From Mycolicibacter nonchromogenicus (GTDB lineage: Bacteria > Actinomycetota > Actinomycetes > Mycobacteriales > Mycobacteriaceae), in NCBI RefSeq assembly GCF_002101775.1, contig NZ_LQPI01000023.1, forward strand, positions 149,532 to 213,531: a DNA stretch of 64,000 bases, written 5' to 3'. Within the stretch, counting starts at the first letter, position 1. The number at the start of each line of letters is the position of its first letter. The notes beneath the pieces were generated by a model. That model ran no database searches and was not told the origin of the DNA. It saw only the letters and a list, made by a program, of their open reading frames with translations. Shown here piece after piece: positions 42,540 to 50,041 of the stretch. The position numbers were made by a program, and so were the translations under genes.

Positions 42540-44114
42540 TCATGCTGCGGTCAGTTCGCGGTGGACATGGGCCAGTACGCGCGGCAGCTCCACCACCCGT
42601 CGAATTCGCTGGGAACGGCGGGGGCCGAACACCTCGGGCAGCGGATCGACGCGCACGGGTCCGACTCCGACGTAGTACACGCACACCCCGGCCTGATCGG
42701 CTTCCTCGACGGCGTGCGCGACGTCGGCCCAGGCGTACCGGCCTTCGTAGCCCTCGTCGGACATCAGTCCGTCGCCGATCATGATGAGTAACCGCCGCTC
42801 GCTGGGCTGTGCCAGCAGTCGGCTGGTCAGGTGCCGCAGCGGAGCGCCCAGCCGGGTGTATCCGCCGGTGCGCAGCCCCAGACCGCTCGGCGCCACGAAC
42901 TTCCGGTCACCGAAGTCTTTGAGGCAGTGCACTTCCACGTGGTGTCGGGTGTTACCGGTGAAGGCGAAGATGCCGTGTCGCTGACGCGCGCTGGTCATCG
43001 CCGCCGAGAGCGCGTCCGCGCAGGCGAGCTCCAGGCCGAACAACCGGCCGCCGTGCACTCCCAGCGACGAACTCGCATCGAGCAGCACCGCGGTGGTCAC
43101 GTCCCGGGCTGCTGGCAGTAATTCCCGGAAGATCCGCGGCTCCCCGGCCTCCCCGGCCAGCAGGTCGACGCGGTGACTGACGTAGGCGTCCACGTCGAGG
43201 TCGGATCCGTCGGCGAGGTGGTTGGTCATGGCCCGCACCGTGTGCTGTTCGAACCACTTGCGCAGATCGACAGCGGCAGGCGACGGCGTGCCCGAGGGGG
43301 TGCGCCGGTCACTTTCCACCACGGCGACGTGGCCGGGCAGCAGGGTGCCGGTGTGCATGTTCCACTCCGGGTACGGGATTCCCGCTCGCCGGTCGCGACC
43401 CAGGAAGCGATCGTCATCCTCGGGCCGACTCGGTGGCGGCATGGTGGTGTTGCGCACGCCCCCGTCACCGCCCACCGGTACCGAATACGGCCGCGGGCGG
43501 CGCTTTTGGTTACTGGACCACGGCATGCGGCCCAGCCGGCGCACCGATGAGCCCAGGCGCCCGGGTTCCATCCAGGCGGCCGGCAGTGTCCCTGTCAGCG
43601 GATGACCGGGCAACGGCTGCCGAGAGCGCGCCAAGGCGGTCGCGCGGTCGAACATCTCGACGGCCGGCATCTCGGGATCGGCGGGATCGAGGTCTGGCAG
43701 CACCCGGCGTATCTCGGGGGCCAGTCCCGGCCACCGCCCGAGCACCCAACCGAGGGCCACTTGTGCTTCGACGTACGTCAGGGCCCGGCGTTCACGGGGC
43801 GACAGGTCGGCCAGTCGGTACTGCGCGATCCGCTCCTTGGAGGGTGCGCATTGCAGTGCCACACCACAGGTCAGTGTCCGTCTGGTCCAACCCGGCTCCG
43901 CGGGATGGGGCACGTAAACCGTGGACAGGTTCGGGTTCAGGCTGAAGCTTCTTCCGGCGCCGGTCATCAACCGCGCACCGTGGCGGCGTCGGTCGCTCAA
44001 CGCGACCGCCGTCAGTGCACAGCTGGTCTCCAGCGCTAGCGGATCCACATCGGCCTCGGTCAGAAGGTCCCGATGCTGGAGAACATCCAGTACCAGAATG
44101 CGATGATCAGACAT
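42540..44114 (-). CDS. VWA-domain protein, NorD/CbbO-like
   Basis: The 524-aa protein ends in a von Willebrand A domain with an intact MIDAS: Asp346-Ala-Ser348-Ser-Ser350 (LLDASSSLG), then TRLGAPLRHLTSRL and IMIGDGLMSDEGYEG. The N-terminal 300 residues are largely helical or charged, as in NorD. The NorQ-NorD pair normally works as a metal-insertion or activation machine. The C-terminal VWA domain is normal for NorD, and the family tie is clear from order and motifs. It overlaps the preceding 34-aa gene by 55 bases. Confidence 0.88.
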   Translation of the reverse strand: MSDHRILVLDVLQHRDLLTEADVDPLALETSCALTAVALSDRRRHGARLMTGAGRSFSLNPNLSTVYVPHPAEPGWTRRTLTCGVALQCAPSKERIAQYRLADLSPRERRALTYVEAQVALGWVLGRWPGLAPEIRRVLPDLDPADPEMPAVEMFDRATALARSRQPLPGHPLTGTLPAAWMEPGRLGSSVRRLGRMPWSSNQKRRPRPYSVPVGGDGGVRNTTMPPPSRPEDDDRFLGRDRRAGIPYPEWNMHTGTLLPGHVAVVESDRRTPSGTPSPAAVDLRKWFEQHTVRAMTNHLADGSDLDVDAYVSHRVDLLAGEAGEPRIFRELLPAARDVTTAVLLDASSSLGVHGGRLFGLELACADALSAAMTSARQRHGIFAFTGNTRHHVEVHCLKDFGDRKFVAPSGLGLRTGGYTRLGAPLRHLTSRLLAQPSERRLLIMIGDGLMSDEGYEGRYAWADVAHAVEEADQAGVCVYYVGVGPVRVDPLPEVFGPRRSQRIRRVVELPRVLAHVHRELTAA

Positions 44115-44164
44115 GTTCCGCCCCAGGCGGCGACGTAGCGGAGAATCTCCCAGAGCCAGGCCAT
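44060..44164 (-). CDS. 34-aa single-span membrane protein (small subunit A)
   Basis: The frame from ATG 44164, with AGGAAG six bases upstream, encodes MAWLWEILRYVAAWGGTCLI followed by IAFWYWMFSSIGTF. It is nearly all hydrophobic and rich in Trp and aromatic residues, with one Cys in the helix. It starts 20 bases after membrane protein A and runs 55 bases into the VWA gene in another frame. The strong ribosome site, and a counterpart at 41577 next to the other paralog, make a real gene likely. Function unknown; probably a structural subunit. Confidence 0.68.
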   Translation of the reverse strand: MAWLWEILRYVAAWGGTCLIIAFWYWMFSSIGTF

Positions 44165-44184
44165 CAGAAACTTCCTATCGTTGA

Positions 44185-44338
44185 TCAGTCGGAGAAGATT
44201 TCCCGGTTGACGGTGTGCAGGTACGGGATCGCCAAAAACGGTGTGATGTAGAAGATGTCGTAGAGCCACCAGCCGATCACCGGGAACACCACACCGGCGT
44301 AGCGCACATCGGCGTACATGGTCATGTTGAACACGTAG
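44185..44338 (-). repeat. 154-bp near-identical repeat, copy 2 (3' end of membrane gene A)
   Basis: This is the partner of 40879-41032, with four mismatches in 154 bases. Both copies encode the same final residues, ending [13 protein letters not shown]. The conversion has kept the C-terminus of the two paralogs identical, which suggests either strong constraint on this part or simple recombination between close repeats 3.3 kb apart. Confidence 0.85.
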
Positions 44339-44880
44339 CCGATCCAGATCACCACGCCCATCCAGCAGGTCACCACCATCCACTGATGACCCCACCGCTT
44401 CATCTGCAGAAATCCGATCGCCGCCGCGATACGCATGGTGAAGACCGTGAAGATCAGCGCGACCTCCCAGCCTTTCTCACCCGGGCCGGCGGCACCACCG
44501 ATCCAGAGCTCGTTGTAATGCCAGAAGTATCCGGCGTCGAACATCGCACCCCAGCCGTTGAGCAGCACCCGCGCCAGCAGGGTGTGGTTGGCCGCCGTGT
44601 CCAGCGCCCAGCCCACGGCATTGATGGCGGCGTCGATGATGACCAGATAGCCCAGCAGCGTCACCAACATCGGCCGCACAGTCAGTCCGTCGCGCTGGGC
44701 CTTGCGCTGCAACCAGATTCCCCGCAGAAAGAGCGGGAGACCGAAGACACCGCATGCCGCCGTACCGATGAGCATGCCACCACAGATCAGCCACCGGTCC
44801 GCTCGGCGCTGGGCGGCCTGGGACAGCTCCAGGTGCTCATCGAGCCCGAACCCTTCGAGCTGCTGCGGTGCGGTAGGCAA
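44185..44880 (-). CDS. Polytopic membrane protein A of the NorQ/NorD-associated cluster
   Basis: The 231-aa protein starts at TTG 44880 with GAGAGGG seven bases upstream. It has about five spans (roughly 31-55, 70-92, 138-158, 166-188, 194-218). Histidines 16, 99, 121, 165 and 222 and Glu124 (FWHYNELW) are all conserved in paralog B. An N-terminal [12 protein letters not shown] segment is shared too. I see no match to PmoA/C-type copper monooxygenases, NorB, AlkB or other named membrane oxidases. The TetR gene lies 77 bases upstream with a palindrome between, so this is the first structural gene. Confidence 0.85.
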   Translation of the reverse strand: MPTAPQQLEGFGLDEHLELSQAAQRRADRWLICGGMLIGTAACGVFGLPLFLRGIWLQRKAQRDGLTVRPMLVTLLGYLVIIDAAINAVGWALDTAANHTLLARVLLNGWGAMFDAGYFWHYNELWIGGAAGPGEKGWEVALIFTVFTMRIAAAIGFLQMKRWGHQWMVVTCWMGVVIWIGYVFNMTMYADVRYAGVVFPVIGWWLYDIFYITPFLAIPYLHTVNREIFSD

Positions 44881-44929
44881 TAGTGGCCCTCTCGCCGTTG
44901 AGGAACGCCTACGACGGTAGGGATATCAC

Positions 44930-44941
44930 TGACTTAAGTCA
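44930..44941. promoter_or_regulatory. Palindromic operator TGACTTAAGTCA
   Basis: A perfect 12-bp inverted repeat between the TetR stop and the TTG of membrane protein A. A second copy with one change, TGACTCAAGTCA, lies upstream of the TetR gene at 45643. Two copies flanking one TetR gene strongly suggest its own binding sites and control of the membrane cluster. Confidence 0.7.
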
Positions 44942-44957
44942 ATGACGGTCAGCAGCC

Positions 44958-45572
44958 TCAGCGCGCCGCGCCCAAGCCCCGCAAGGTCCTGGTCACGTAG
45001 TCGTCAACCAACTCCGGGCGGTTCGGCCAATCGTGGGTGGTGATGAGCAGGGCATAGAGACCGAGCAGGAAAAACACTGCGCTGTTCATCGCGACCACAT
45101 CGTGGTCGATCTCGCCGCGCTCGCGGGCCACGTCGATACGCTCGGCGATCAGCACAATCAGCGGGTGATGCTCGCCGTTCTCGGCGGGTGGCCGGGTCGG
45201 CGAGAAGTGCAGCGCCAGGAATTCGGTGAACAGCGGATCGCCCAGGCGCCGCTCCAGGTCGATGATCAGCCGCGCCGACTCGGCCAGGATCTCGGAGAGT
45301 CCTTGTTGCTCAACCAGAAACTTCTCGAACTGTTTGGTGATTCGTTCTTCCTCGCGGCGCTCCAACTCCAGCAGCACATGCTCCTTGGTGGGGAAATGAA
45401 AGAAGAATGTGCCGTGCGCGACCCCGGCGGCGGCCACGATGGCACCCACGTCGGCCTGCGCCATTCCGGTCCGCTTGAATTCGGCGGTCGCCGCACCCAG
45501 CAACCGCTCGCGCGTCTGCAGGCGCCGCGCCTCGCGCGCCGTCACCTTCGCCGGCCTGTCCGCCACTGCCAT
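44958..45572 (-). CDS. TetR-family transcriptional regulator of the membrane cluster
   Basis: The 204-aa regulator starts at ATG 45572 with AAGGGA seven bases upstream. The helix-turn-helix is in LLGAATAEFKRTGMAQADVGAIVAAAGVAHGTFFFHFPTKEHVL, followed by a helical ligand domain that includes a hydrophobic stretch (NSAVFFLLGLYALLITT). It is the first gene of the run that continues into membrane protein A. TGACTYAAGTCA palindromes lie on both sides of it. It probably represses itself and the cluster until an unknown inducer binds. Confidence 0.88.
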   Translation of the reverse strand: MAVADRPAKVTAREARRLQTRERLLGAATAEFKRTGMAQADVGAIVAAAGVAHGTFFFHFPTKEHVLLELERREEERITKQFEKFLVEQQGLSEILAESARLIIDLERRLGDPLFTEFLALHFSPTRPPAENGEHHPLIVLIAERIDVARERGEIDHDVVAMNSAVFFLLGLYALLITTHDWPNRPELVDDYVTRTLRGLGAAR

Positions 45573-45642
45573 GCCTTGATCCCTTAAGTCCACCGACTCT
45601 GCGACACGACAGTATCGCCTCCCGGCATCCGCGCACAGTAGA

Positions 45643-45654
45643 TGACTCAAGTCA
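45643..45654. promoter_or_regulatory. Operator TGACTCAAGTCA upstream of TetR
   Basis: It differs from the perfect palindrome at 44930 in one base. It lies 70 bases before the TetR ATG and 30 bases past the stop of the upstream ligase. A partial third copy (CTTAAGTCC, 45583-45591) overlaps the TetR ribosome site. Autoregulation is the likely use. Confidence 0.6.
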
Positions 45655-45684
45655 GCGACGAGGATTCCTGCACAGCCGTCGCGA

Positions 45685-47157
45685 TCAGGGCCCGGGCTCG
45701 AGAGCCTTTGCCTCCAGCGCTGCCTTGTCCACCTTGCCGGTGGCGTTCAGCGGCAGTGCGTCGACGAAGCACACCGAGCGGGGAACCTTGAACCCGGCCA
45801 TCCGTTCGCGGCTCCAGGCGATCAGCTCTGCCTCACCGAGCTGGTCAGCCGCGGCACTGCGCACCACAAAGGCCTTGCCCACCTGTCCCATCCGTGCGTC
45901 TGGGACGCCGATCACCGCGACCTGCGAGACTCCCGGATGCTCCAGCAAGAAGCCCTCGATCTCGGCGGGATAGGCGTTGAACCCTCCGACGATGAACATG
46001 TCCTTCTTGCGCCCGACGATGCGCAACCGCCCGGCGGCATCCAGCGTGCCGATATCGCCGGTGTGCAACCAGCCCTCTGCGTCGATGGCCTCGGCAGTAC
46101 CGACCGGGTCGTCGAGGTATCCGACCATCACGTTGTAGCCGCGCACCAGAACCTCGCCGGCTTCGGCGTCGCCGGCAATACGCACCTCGATGTCTTCGCA
46201 GGCCTGCCCCGCCGTGGTGGCGATGTCCTCGAACGTGTCGCCACGCCGCGAGGCGGTCACGGTACCGGCTTCGGTGAGCCCGTAGCCGGTCATGATGGAT
46301 CGGAACGGCAGCTCGTTGCGAATCCGCCGGATCAGGTCCACGGGAATGTCCGCCGCACCGGTGACCGCGGCACGCAGCGACGACAGGTCGTGAGTCCCCC
46401 GCGCGTCCAGCAACGACTGATACAGCGTCGGCGGTCCCGGAAGCATCGTGATGCGTTCGGCTTCAATGAGTTCCAACACGGCATTGACATCGAACACCCG
46501 CACCGGGACCATCGTGGCCCCCCGGATGCACGCCGCGATGCAGCCGGCCTTGTAGCCGAACGTGTGGAAATAGGGATTGACCATCAGATACCGGTCGCCT
46601 TTGCGCAGGTCGGCGAGGTCGCACCATTCGGTGTAGAGGCGCAGGTTCTGCTGATGGGTCATCATCACGCCTTTGGGCCGGCCGGTTGTGCCTGAGGTGA
46701 AGATGATGTCGGCGATGTCGCCGGCGGCGACGCTGCGCTGCAGCGGCGAACCGCTGCTCAGGAAGTCCGATCTCAGGTCGATCACCGGAACTTCGGGCGG
46801 GGTACTGAAATCCAGTCCGAGAAAGCCCTTCTCGACCAGCACGAGCTTGGCGCCACTGCGACGGATGATGTCCTCGGCCTCACTCGCCTTGAACCGGGTG
46901 TTGACCGGAACCAAGACCCCGCCGGCGGTCAGCAGGCCGAAGGCGGCGATGATCCATTCCGCCGAGTTCGGCGCCCAGATCGCCACCCGCTCCCCCTTGG
47001 CGACGCCCGCAGCTGCGAATGCCCCAGCCGCGCAACGAACCCGGTCGGCCAGCTCAGCGAAACTCAGCCGGACCGAGCCGTCGACGATCGCTTCGGCATC
47101 TCCGAAGCGATCGCCGACACTCAGGACCATCTCGGGAATGGTCTCCCAGCGTGGCAC
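45685..47157 (-). CDS. Acyl-CoA synthetase, FadD3-like
   Basis: This 490-aa ligase starts at GTG 47157, two bases after the amidohydrolase stop. The text FTSGTTGRPKGVMMTH, MVNPYFHTFGYKAGCIAACIRG, ITMLPGPPTLYQSLLDARG, TGYGLTEAG, GWLHTGDIG, GGFNAYPAEIEGFL and NATGKVDKAAL follows, as I recall, the pattern of mycobacterial FadD3. That enzyme activates HIP, the C/D-ring remnant of steroid degradation. A similar cyclic-acid substrate is plausible here; identity with FadD3 itself is not claimed. The catalytic lysine is in the NATGK motif. Confidence 0.88.
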   Translation of the reverse strand: MPRWETIPEMVLSVGDRFGDAEAIVDGSVRLSFAELADRVRCAAGAFAAAGVAKGERVAIWAPNSAEWIIAAFGLLTAGGVLVPVNTRFKASEAEDIIRRSGAKLVLVEKGFLGLDFSTPPEVPVIDLRSDFLSSGSPLQRSVAAGDIADIIFTSGTTGRPKGVMMTHQQNLRLYTEWCDLADLRKGDRYLMVNPYFHTFGYKAGCIAACIRGATMVPVRVFDVNAVLELIEAERITMLPGPPTLYQSLLDARGTHDLSSLRAAVTGAADIPVDLIRRIRNELPFRSIMTGYGLTEAGTVTASRRGDTFEDIATTAGQACEDIEVRIAGDAEAGEVLVRGYNVMVGYLDDPVGTAEAIDAEGWLHTGDIGTLDAAGRLRIVGRKKDMFIVGGFNAYPAEIEGFLLEHPGVSQVAVIGVPDARMGQVGKAFVVRSAAADQLGEAELIAWSRERMAGFKVPRSVCFVDALPLNATGKVDKAALEAKALEPGP

Positions 47158-47159
47158 CC

Positions 47160-48350
47160 CTAGAGGGTGACGAGCCGACCGAGGTTGCCGCCCATGATCT
47201 TGGCCTGGTCCTCGATAGGCAGATGCGTCAACGCGGTGATGTAGTGGGTCGGTTCGGCCAGGCCCTCCGGGTGCGGCCAGTCCGACCCGTAGAGCACCTG
47301 GTCCACACCGACCAGGTTGATCAGGTCGTCGATGCCCTCCTCGTAGAACGGGCTGACGTAGATCCGATTCTTGATCTCCTCCATCGGGTTGCCCAGGAAC
47401 GCCTCGGGGGCCTTCCGGTAAACCTCGGCCATGGAGTCCAGCAGCGGGAACATCCACTTGGAGCCGGCTTCCACGATGCCGACCTTCAGCTTCGGGTGGC
47501 GGAACAGCGCACCGTGAATCACCCACGATGCCACCGCATCCTGAATCGGACGCCACTCGTTGAGGATGCCCATGGCGTTGGTCTGGAACGGCAGCATCTC
47601 TTCCACCTGGCCGTCCCACTCGGAGGTGTATCGGGAGTAGCCGCTGTCTGATGAGTGCATTCCGATGAAGACGTCGTATTCGACGCACTTCTCCCAGAAC
47701 GGGTCGAATTCGGGCAACGCGAACGAACGCGGGCCGCGGAATCCGGGCACCGGAGCCGGCCGGATCAGGATGGCCCGAGCGCCGCGCTTGACCACCCATT
47801 CCAGCTCTTCGATGGCCTTCTCCACGATCGGGAGCGTGATGACCGGCGTGGTGAAGATGCGGTTCTGGTAGTTGAAGCCCCAGACCTCGTCCAGCCACTG
47901 GTTCAGCGCGTGGATGATCACGTGGATGGTGACCGGGTCGTCGCGCAGCCGCTCCTCGATCAGGCTGGCCAGGGTCGGGAACATCAGCGAGCGATCGATG
48001 CCCAGCTCGTTCATCAGCTCCAGCCGTGGGGCGGGCTCGAAGAACGCGGGGATGGACTTCATCGGTTCGCCGAAGAGTTCGCGCTTGCTCTTGCCTTCGG
48101 GGTTGCCGTACTTGAAGTACTCCTCCCAGGCCCCAGGCTTGGCGACTACCGAGAAGGTGGGGTTGGGGATGTAGTTGCTGATCTGGCCCCGGATGGCGAT
48201 CTTGGTGCGCCCGTTGACCTCGACGTACTGGACGACGTCCTTGTACTCCTTGGGCAGGTACTTGGTCAGCGCTTCGGGCGGCTCGTAAAGGTGGTTGTCC
48301 GCATCAAACAGCGGGAACGGAACCTCCACGCGATGTGACAGTTGGCCCAT
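47160..48350 (-). CDS. Amidohydrolase family protein (PF04909-type)
   Basis: The 396-aa TIM-barrel protein begins PFPLFDADNHLYEPPEALTKY, with DADNHLYE in place of HxH. It then has YIPNPTFSVVAKPGAWEEYF, FIGMHSSDSGYSRY, RHPKLKVGIVEAGSKW and GSDWPHPEGLAEP. It is close to the 9546 protein (both carry DAD-x-H and EALTKYLP). It is co-transcribed with the FadD3-like ligase directly downstream, and a GAGAAT...ATTCTC palindrome lies 23 bases upstream of its ATG. Product and substrate are unknown; decarboxylation or hydrolysis of a ring carboxylate is possible. Confidence 0.86.
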   Translation of the reverse strand: MGQLSHRVEVPFPLFDADNHLYEPPEALTKYLPKEYKDVVQYVEVNGRTKIAIRGQISNYIPNPTFSVVAKPGAWEEYFKYGNPEGKSKRELFGEPMKSIPAFFEPAPRLELMNELGIDRSLMFPTLASLIEERLRDDPVTIHVIIHALNQWLDEVWGFNYQNRIFTTPVITLPIVEKAIEELEWVVKRGARAILIRPAPVPGFRGPRSFALPEFDPFWEKCVEYDVFIGMHSSDSGYSRYTSEWDGQVEEMLPFQTNAMGILNEWRPIQDAVASWVIHGALFRHPKLKVGIVEAGSKWMFPLLDSMAEVYRKAPEAFLGNPMEEIKNRIYVSPFYEEGIDDLINLVGVDQVLYGSDWPHPEGLAEPTHYITALTHLPIEDQAKIMGGNLGRLVTL

Positions 48351-48372
48351 GAAATGCTCCTTTTCGGTTCAA

Positions 48373-48387
48373 GAGAATCATATTCTC
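48373..48387. promoter_or_regulatory. GAGAAT-CAT-ATTCTC palindrome
   Basis: GAGAATCATATTCTC is a 15-bp inverted repeat with 6-bp arms. It overlaps the stop codon of the upstream ligase and sits 23 bases before the amidohydrolase ATG. The same half-sites, in opposite orientation and wider spacing, occur at 50000-50018, so both may belong to one regulator. Confidence 0.5.
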
Positions 48388-49984
48388 ACGGCTGTGTCGT
48401 TGCAACACCCTCGACGAGCTCCTTGCGGACCAGGTACTTCTGCACCTTGCCGCTGGCGGTGCGCGGAAAGTCCTCGACCTCCCGTAATTCCTCGGGCCAC
48501 TTCTGCCGCGCGACGCCCATCCGCTCGAAGTGCTCCTGCACCTGCGACATCGTCGGCAGCACGCACCCCGGCTTGACGCGCAGCACCGCGACCGCCCGCT
48601 CCCCCAGGCGGGCGTCCGGCCGCGCGACCACAACCGCTTCGGCCACCGCCGGCATCCCCAGCAGAACGTCCTCGACCTCTACCGCACTGATGTTCTCCCC
48701 ACCACGAATGATCACATCGGCCTTGCGATCGGTGATGGTCAGATAACCCTCGGCGTCGAGCACCCCGATGTCCCCGGTGTGGTACCAGCCGTCGGCGTCG
48801 AACGCCGCCTCAGTCAGCGCATCGTCGGTGTAACCCAGGCAGAGGTCCGGCCCGCGGCTCAGGATTTCACCGTCGGGGGCCAGTCGCACCTCCACGCCGG
48901 GCCGGGCATCGCCGTCGGTGAACAGCCTCTTGTCCTCGGGAGCACTCGGGCCTGAACCGGTGATCGATGGATGTTCGGTGCTGCCGTAGGAGCGGAAAAC
49001 GAAGATGCCCAGATCGGCGAGTCGTCGGGTGACCGCGGCGGGCACCGTCGACCCGCCCAGGCCGACATGGCGGATATGACGCAGGTGGGCATCGGTGAAG
49101 TCCGGGTGGTCGAGCAGGCTGGTGACGAAATACGGCGGACCGCCGCCGATCGACACCCCCTGCTCGGCCATCAGCGCCAGCACCTTGGCGGGATCCCACA
49201 CATCGGCGAGGTCGATCGGTGCCCCCTCCAGCACCGGGATGAGAAACGCCCCGACCATCCCGATGAAATGCCCGACCGGGGTGGCGGTGAGCTGCCGGCC
49301 GCGGTCCTTGGGGTAGTTGGCGAGCAGCTGGCGGGTTTCGCAGCACAGGCTCTGATGACTGTGAATCACGCCCTTGGGTTCACGGGTGGTCCCAGAGGTG
49401 AACGCGATCAACGCGGGTGCCCCCGGGTCGGCGTGCAGCGTGCCCGCCAGCGGTTCATCGGCGAGCAGGTCCGCGAAGTCCTGACCCACCACGCTCGCCT
49501 CGTTCCCGCCCACCACGCTCGCCTCGTTCCCGCCCACCACCCCGACGATCGGGATGTCGGCGCACAGCTCGGGCCGGAAACTCATCCGCCCGAATCGCTG
49601 CGCGGTGATGAACACCCGTGGCCGGCTGGCAGACAGGATGAAGCTCAGTTCCCGCGGACCGTAGAAATGCACGATCGGCACCACCACCGCACCCAGAAAC
49701 GCCGCCGCCCAGAAGGCCGCGGCGGCCTCCATCCAGTTGGGCAGCTGCAGGGCCACCACGTCTCCGGGGCCGATGCCGCGGGCGCGCAGTCCGGCCGCCA
49801 ACCGCCGGGCGACCAGCTCTACCTCGCCAAAAGTTCCTCGCCACGGCCGCACCGCCGAATGCACCTCAAACCCGGTCTGGGCACTCGCGGCCAGACCGGT
49901 GGCGAGCAGGTCACCGAGGGTTTCGCGGGTCCACCATCCCTGCTCTTCGTAGCGCCGAGCCAGGTCGGCAGGAATCTTTCGCAT
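48386..49984 (-). CDS. Acyl-CoA synthetase with internal 8-residue tandem repeat
   Basis: The 532-aa ligase starts at ATG 49984. Motifs: IAFTSGTTREPKGVIHSH, YGSTEHPSITG, GWYHTGDIGVLDAEGYLTITDR, GGENISAVEVEDVL and the lysine in RTASGKVQKYL. The pattern recalls cyclohexanecarboxylate/medium-chain acid ligases. Between the N-terminal and AMP-binding segments, VGGNEASV is repeated twice, caused by a 24-bp tandem DNA repeat; it lies in a surface-loop region and leaves the reading frame open. The gene is divergent from the crotonase at 50042, with an ATTCTC...GAGAAT site between. Confidence 0.87.
   Translation of the reverse strand: MRKIPADLARRYEEQGWWTRETLGDLLATGLAASAQTGFEVHSAVRPWRGTFGEVELVARRLAAGLRARGIGPGDVVALQLPNWMEAAAAFWAAAFLGAVVVPIVHFYGPRELSFILSASRPRVFITAQRFGRMSFRPELCADIPIVGVVGGNEASVVGGNEASVVGQDFADLLADEPLAGTLHADPGAPALIAFTSGTTREPKGVIHSHQSLCCETRQLLANYPKDRGRQLTATPVGHFIGMVGAFLIPVLEGAPIDLADVWDPAKVLALMAEQGVSIGGGPPYFVTSLLDHPDFTDAHLRHIRHVGLGGSTVPAAVTRRLADLGIFVFRSYGSTEHPSITGSGPSAPEDKRLFTDGDARPGVEVRLAPDGEILSRGPDLCLGYTDDALTEAAFDADGWYHTGDIGVLDAEGYLTITDRKADVIIRGGENISAVEVEDVLLGMPAVAEAVVVARPDARLGERAVAVLRVKPGCVLPTMSQVQEHFERMGVARQKWPEELREVEDFPRTASGKVQKYLVRKELVEGVATTQP
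49485..49540 (-). repeat. 24-bp tandem repeat inside a ligase gene, 2.3 copies
   Basis: Two exact 24-base units (49485-49508 and 49509-49532, each beginning CCCACCACGCTCGCC on the + strand) are followed by the first eight bases of a third. The period is a multiple of three, so each unit adds eight residues (VGGNEASV) to the protein. Copy number may vary between strains. Confidence 0.9.
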
Positions 49985-49999
49985 CGTGCCCGCGATGCT

Positions 50000-50018
50000 A
50001 TTCTCCGATTTTGAGAAT
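50000..50018. promoter_or_regulatory. ATTCTC-N7-GAGAAT inverted repeat in divergent promoter
   Basis: ATTCTCCGATTTTGAGAAT lies between the ligase ATG (49984) and the crotonase ATG (50042), 16 and 24 bases from them. Arms are 6 bp with a 7-bp spacer. Its half-sites match the palindrome at 48373. The TetR gene at 50782 is a nearby candidate regulator. Confidence 0.5.
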
Positions 50019-50041
50019 GCCAATATCTTGAGCGGAGAGCC

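Noticed and set aside
41723..44114. A true nitric oxide reductase (nor) operon
   Set aside because: NorQ/NorD-like genes are present, but there is no NorB with 12 spans and six His, and no NorC with CxxCH.
40879..44880. Membrane proteins A and B as copper monooxygenase (PmoA/PmoC, AmoA/AmoC, HmoA) subunits
   Set aside because: Size and hydrophobicity fit, and RWGHQW superficially recalls a PmoC region, but the D...H...H metal motif of PmoC that I remember is not seen, and no PmoB-like subunit is encoded. Kept as unrecognised.
49485..49540. CRISPR-like repeat
   Set aside because: The units are directly adjacent without spacers and are in frame inside a ligase gene.
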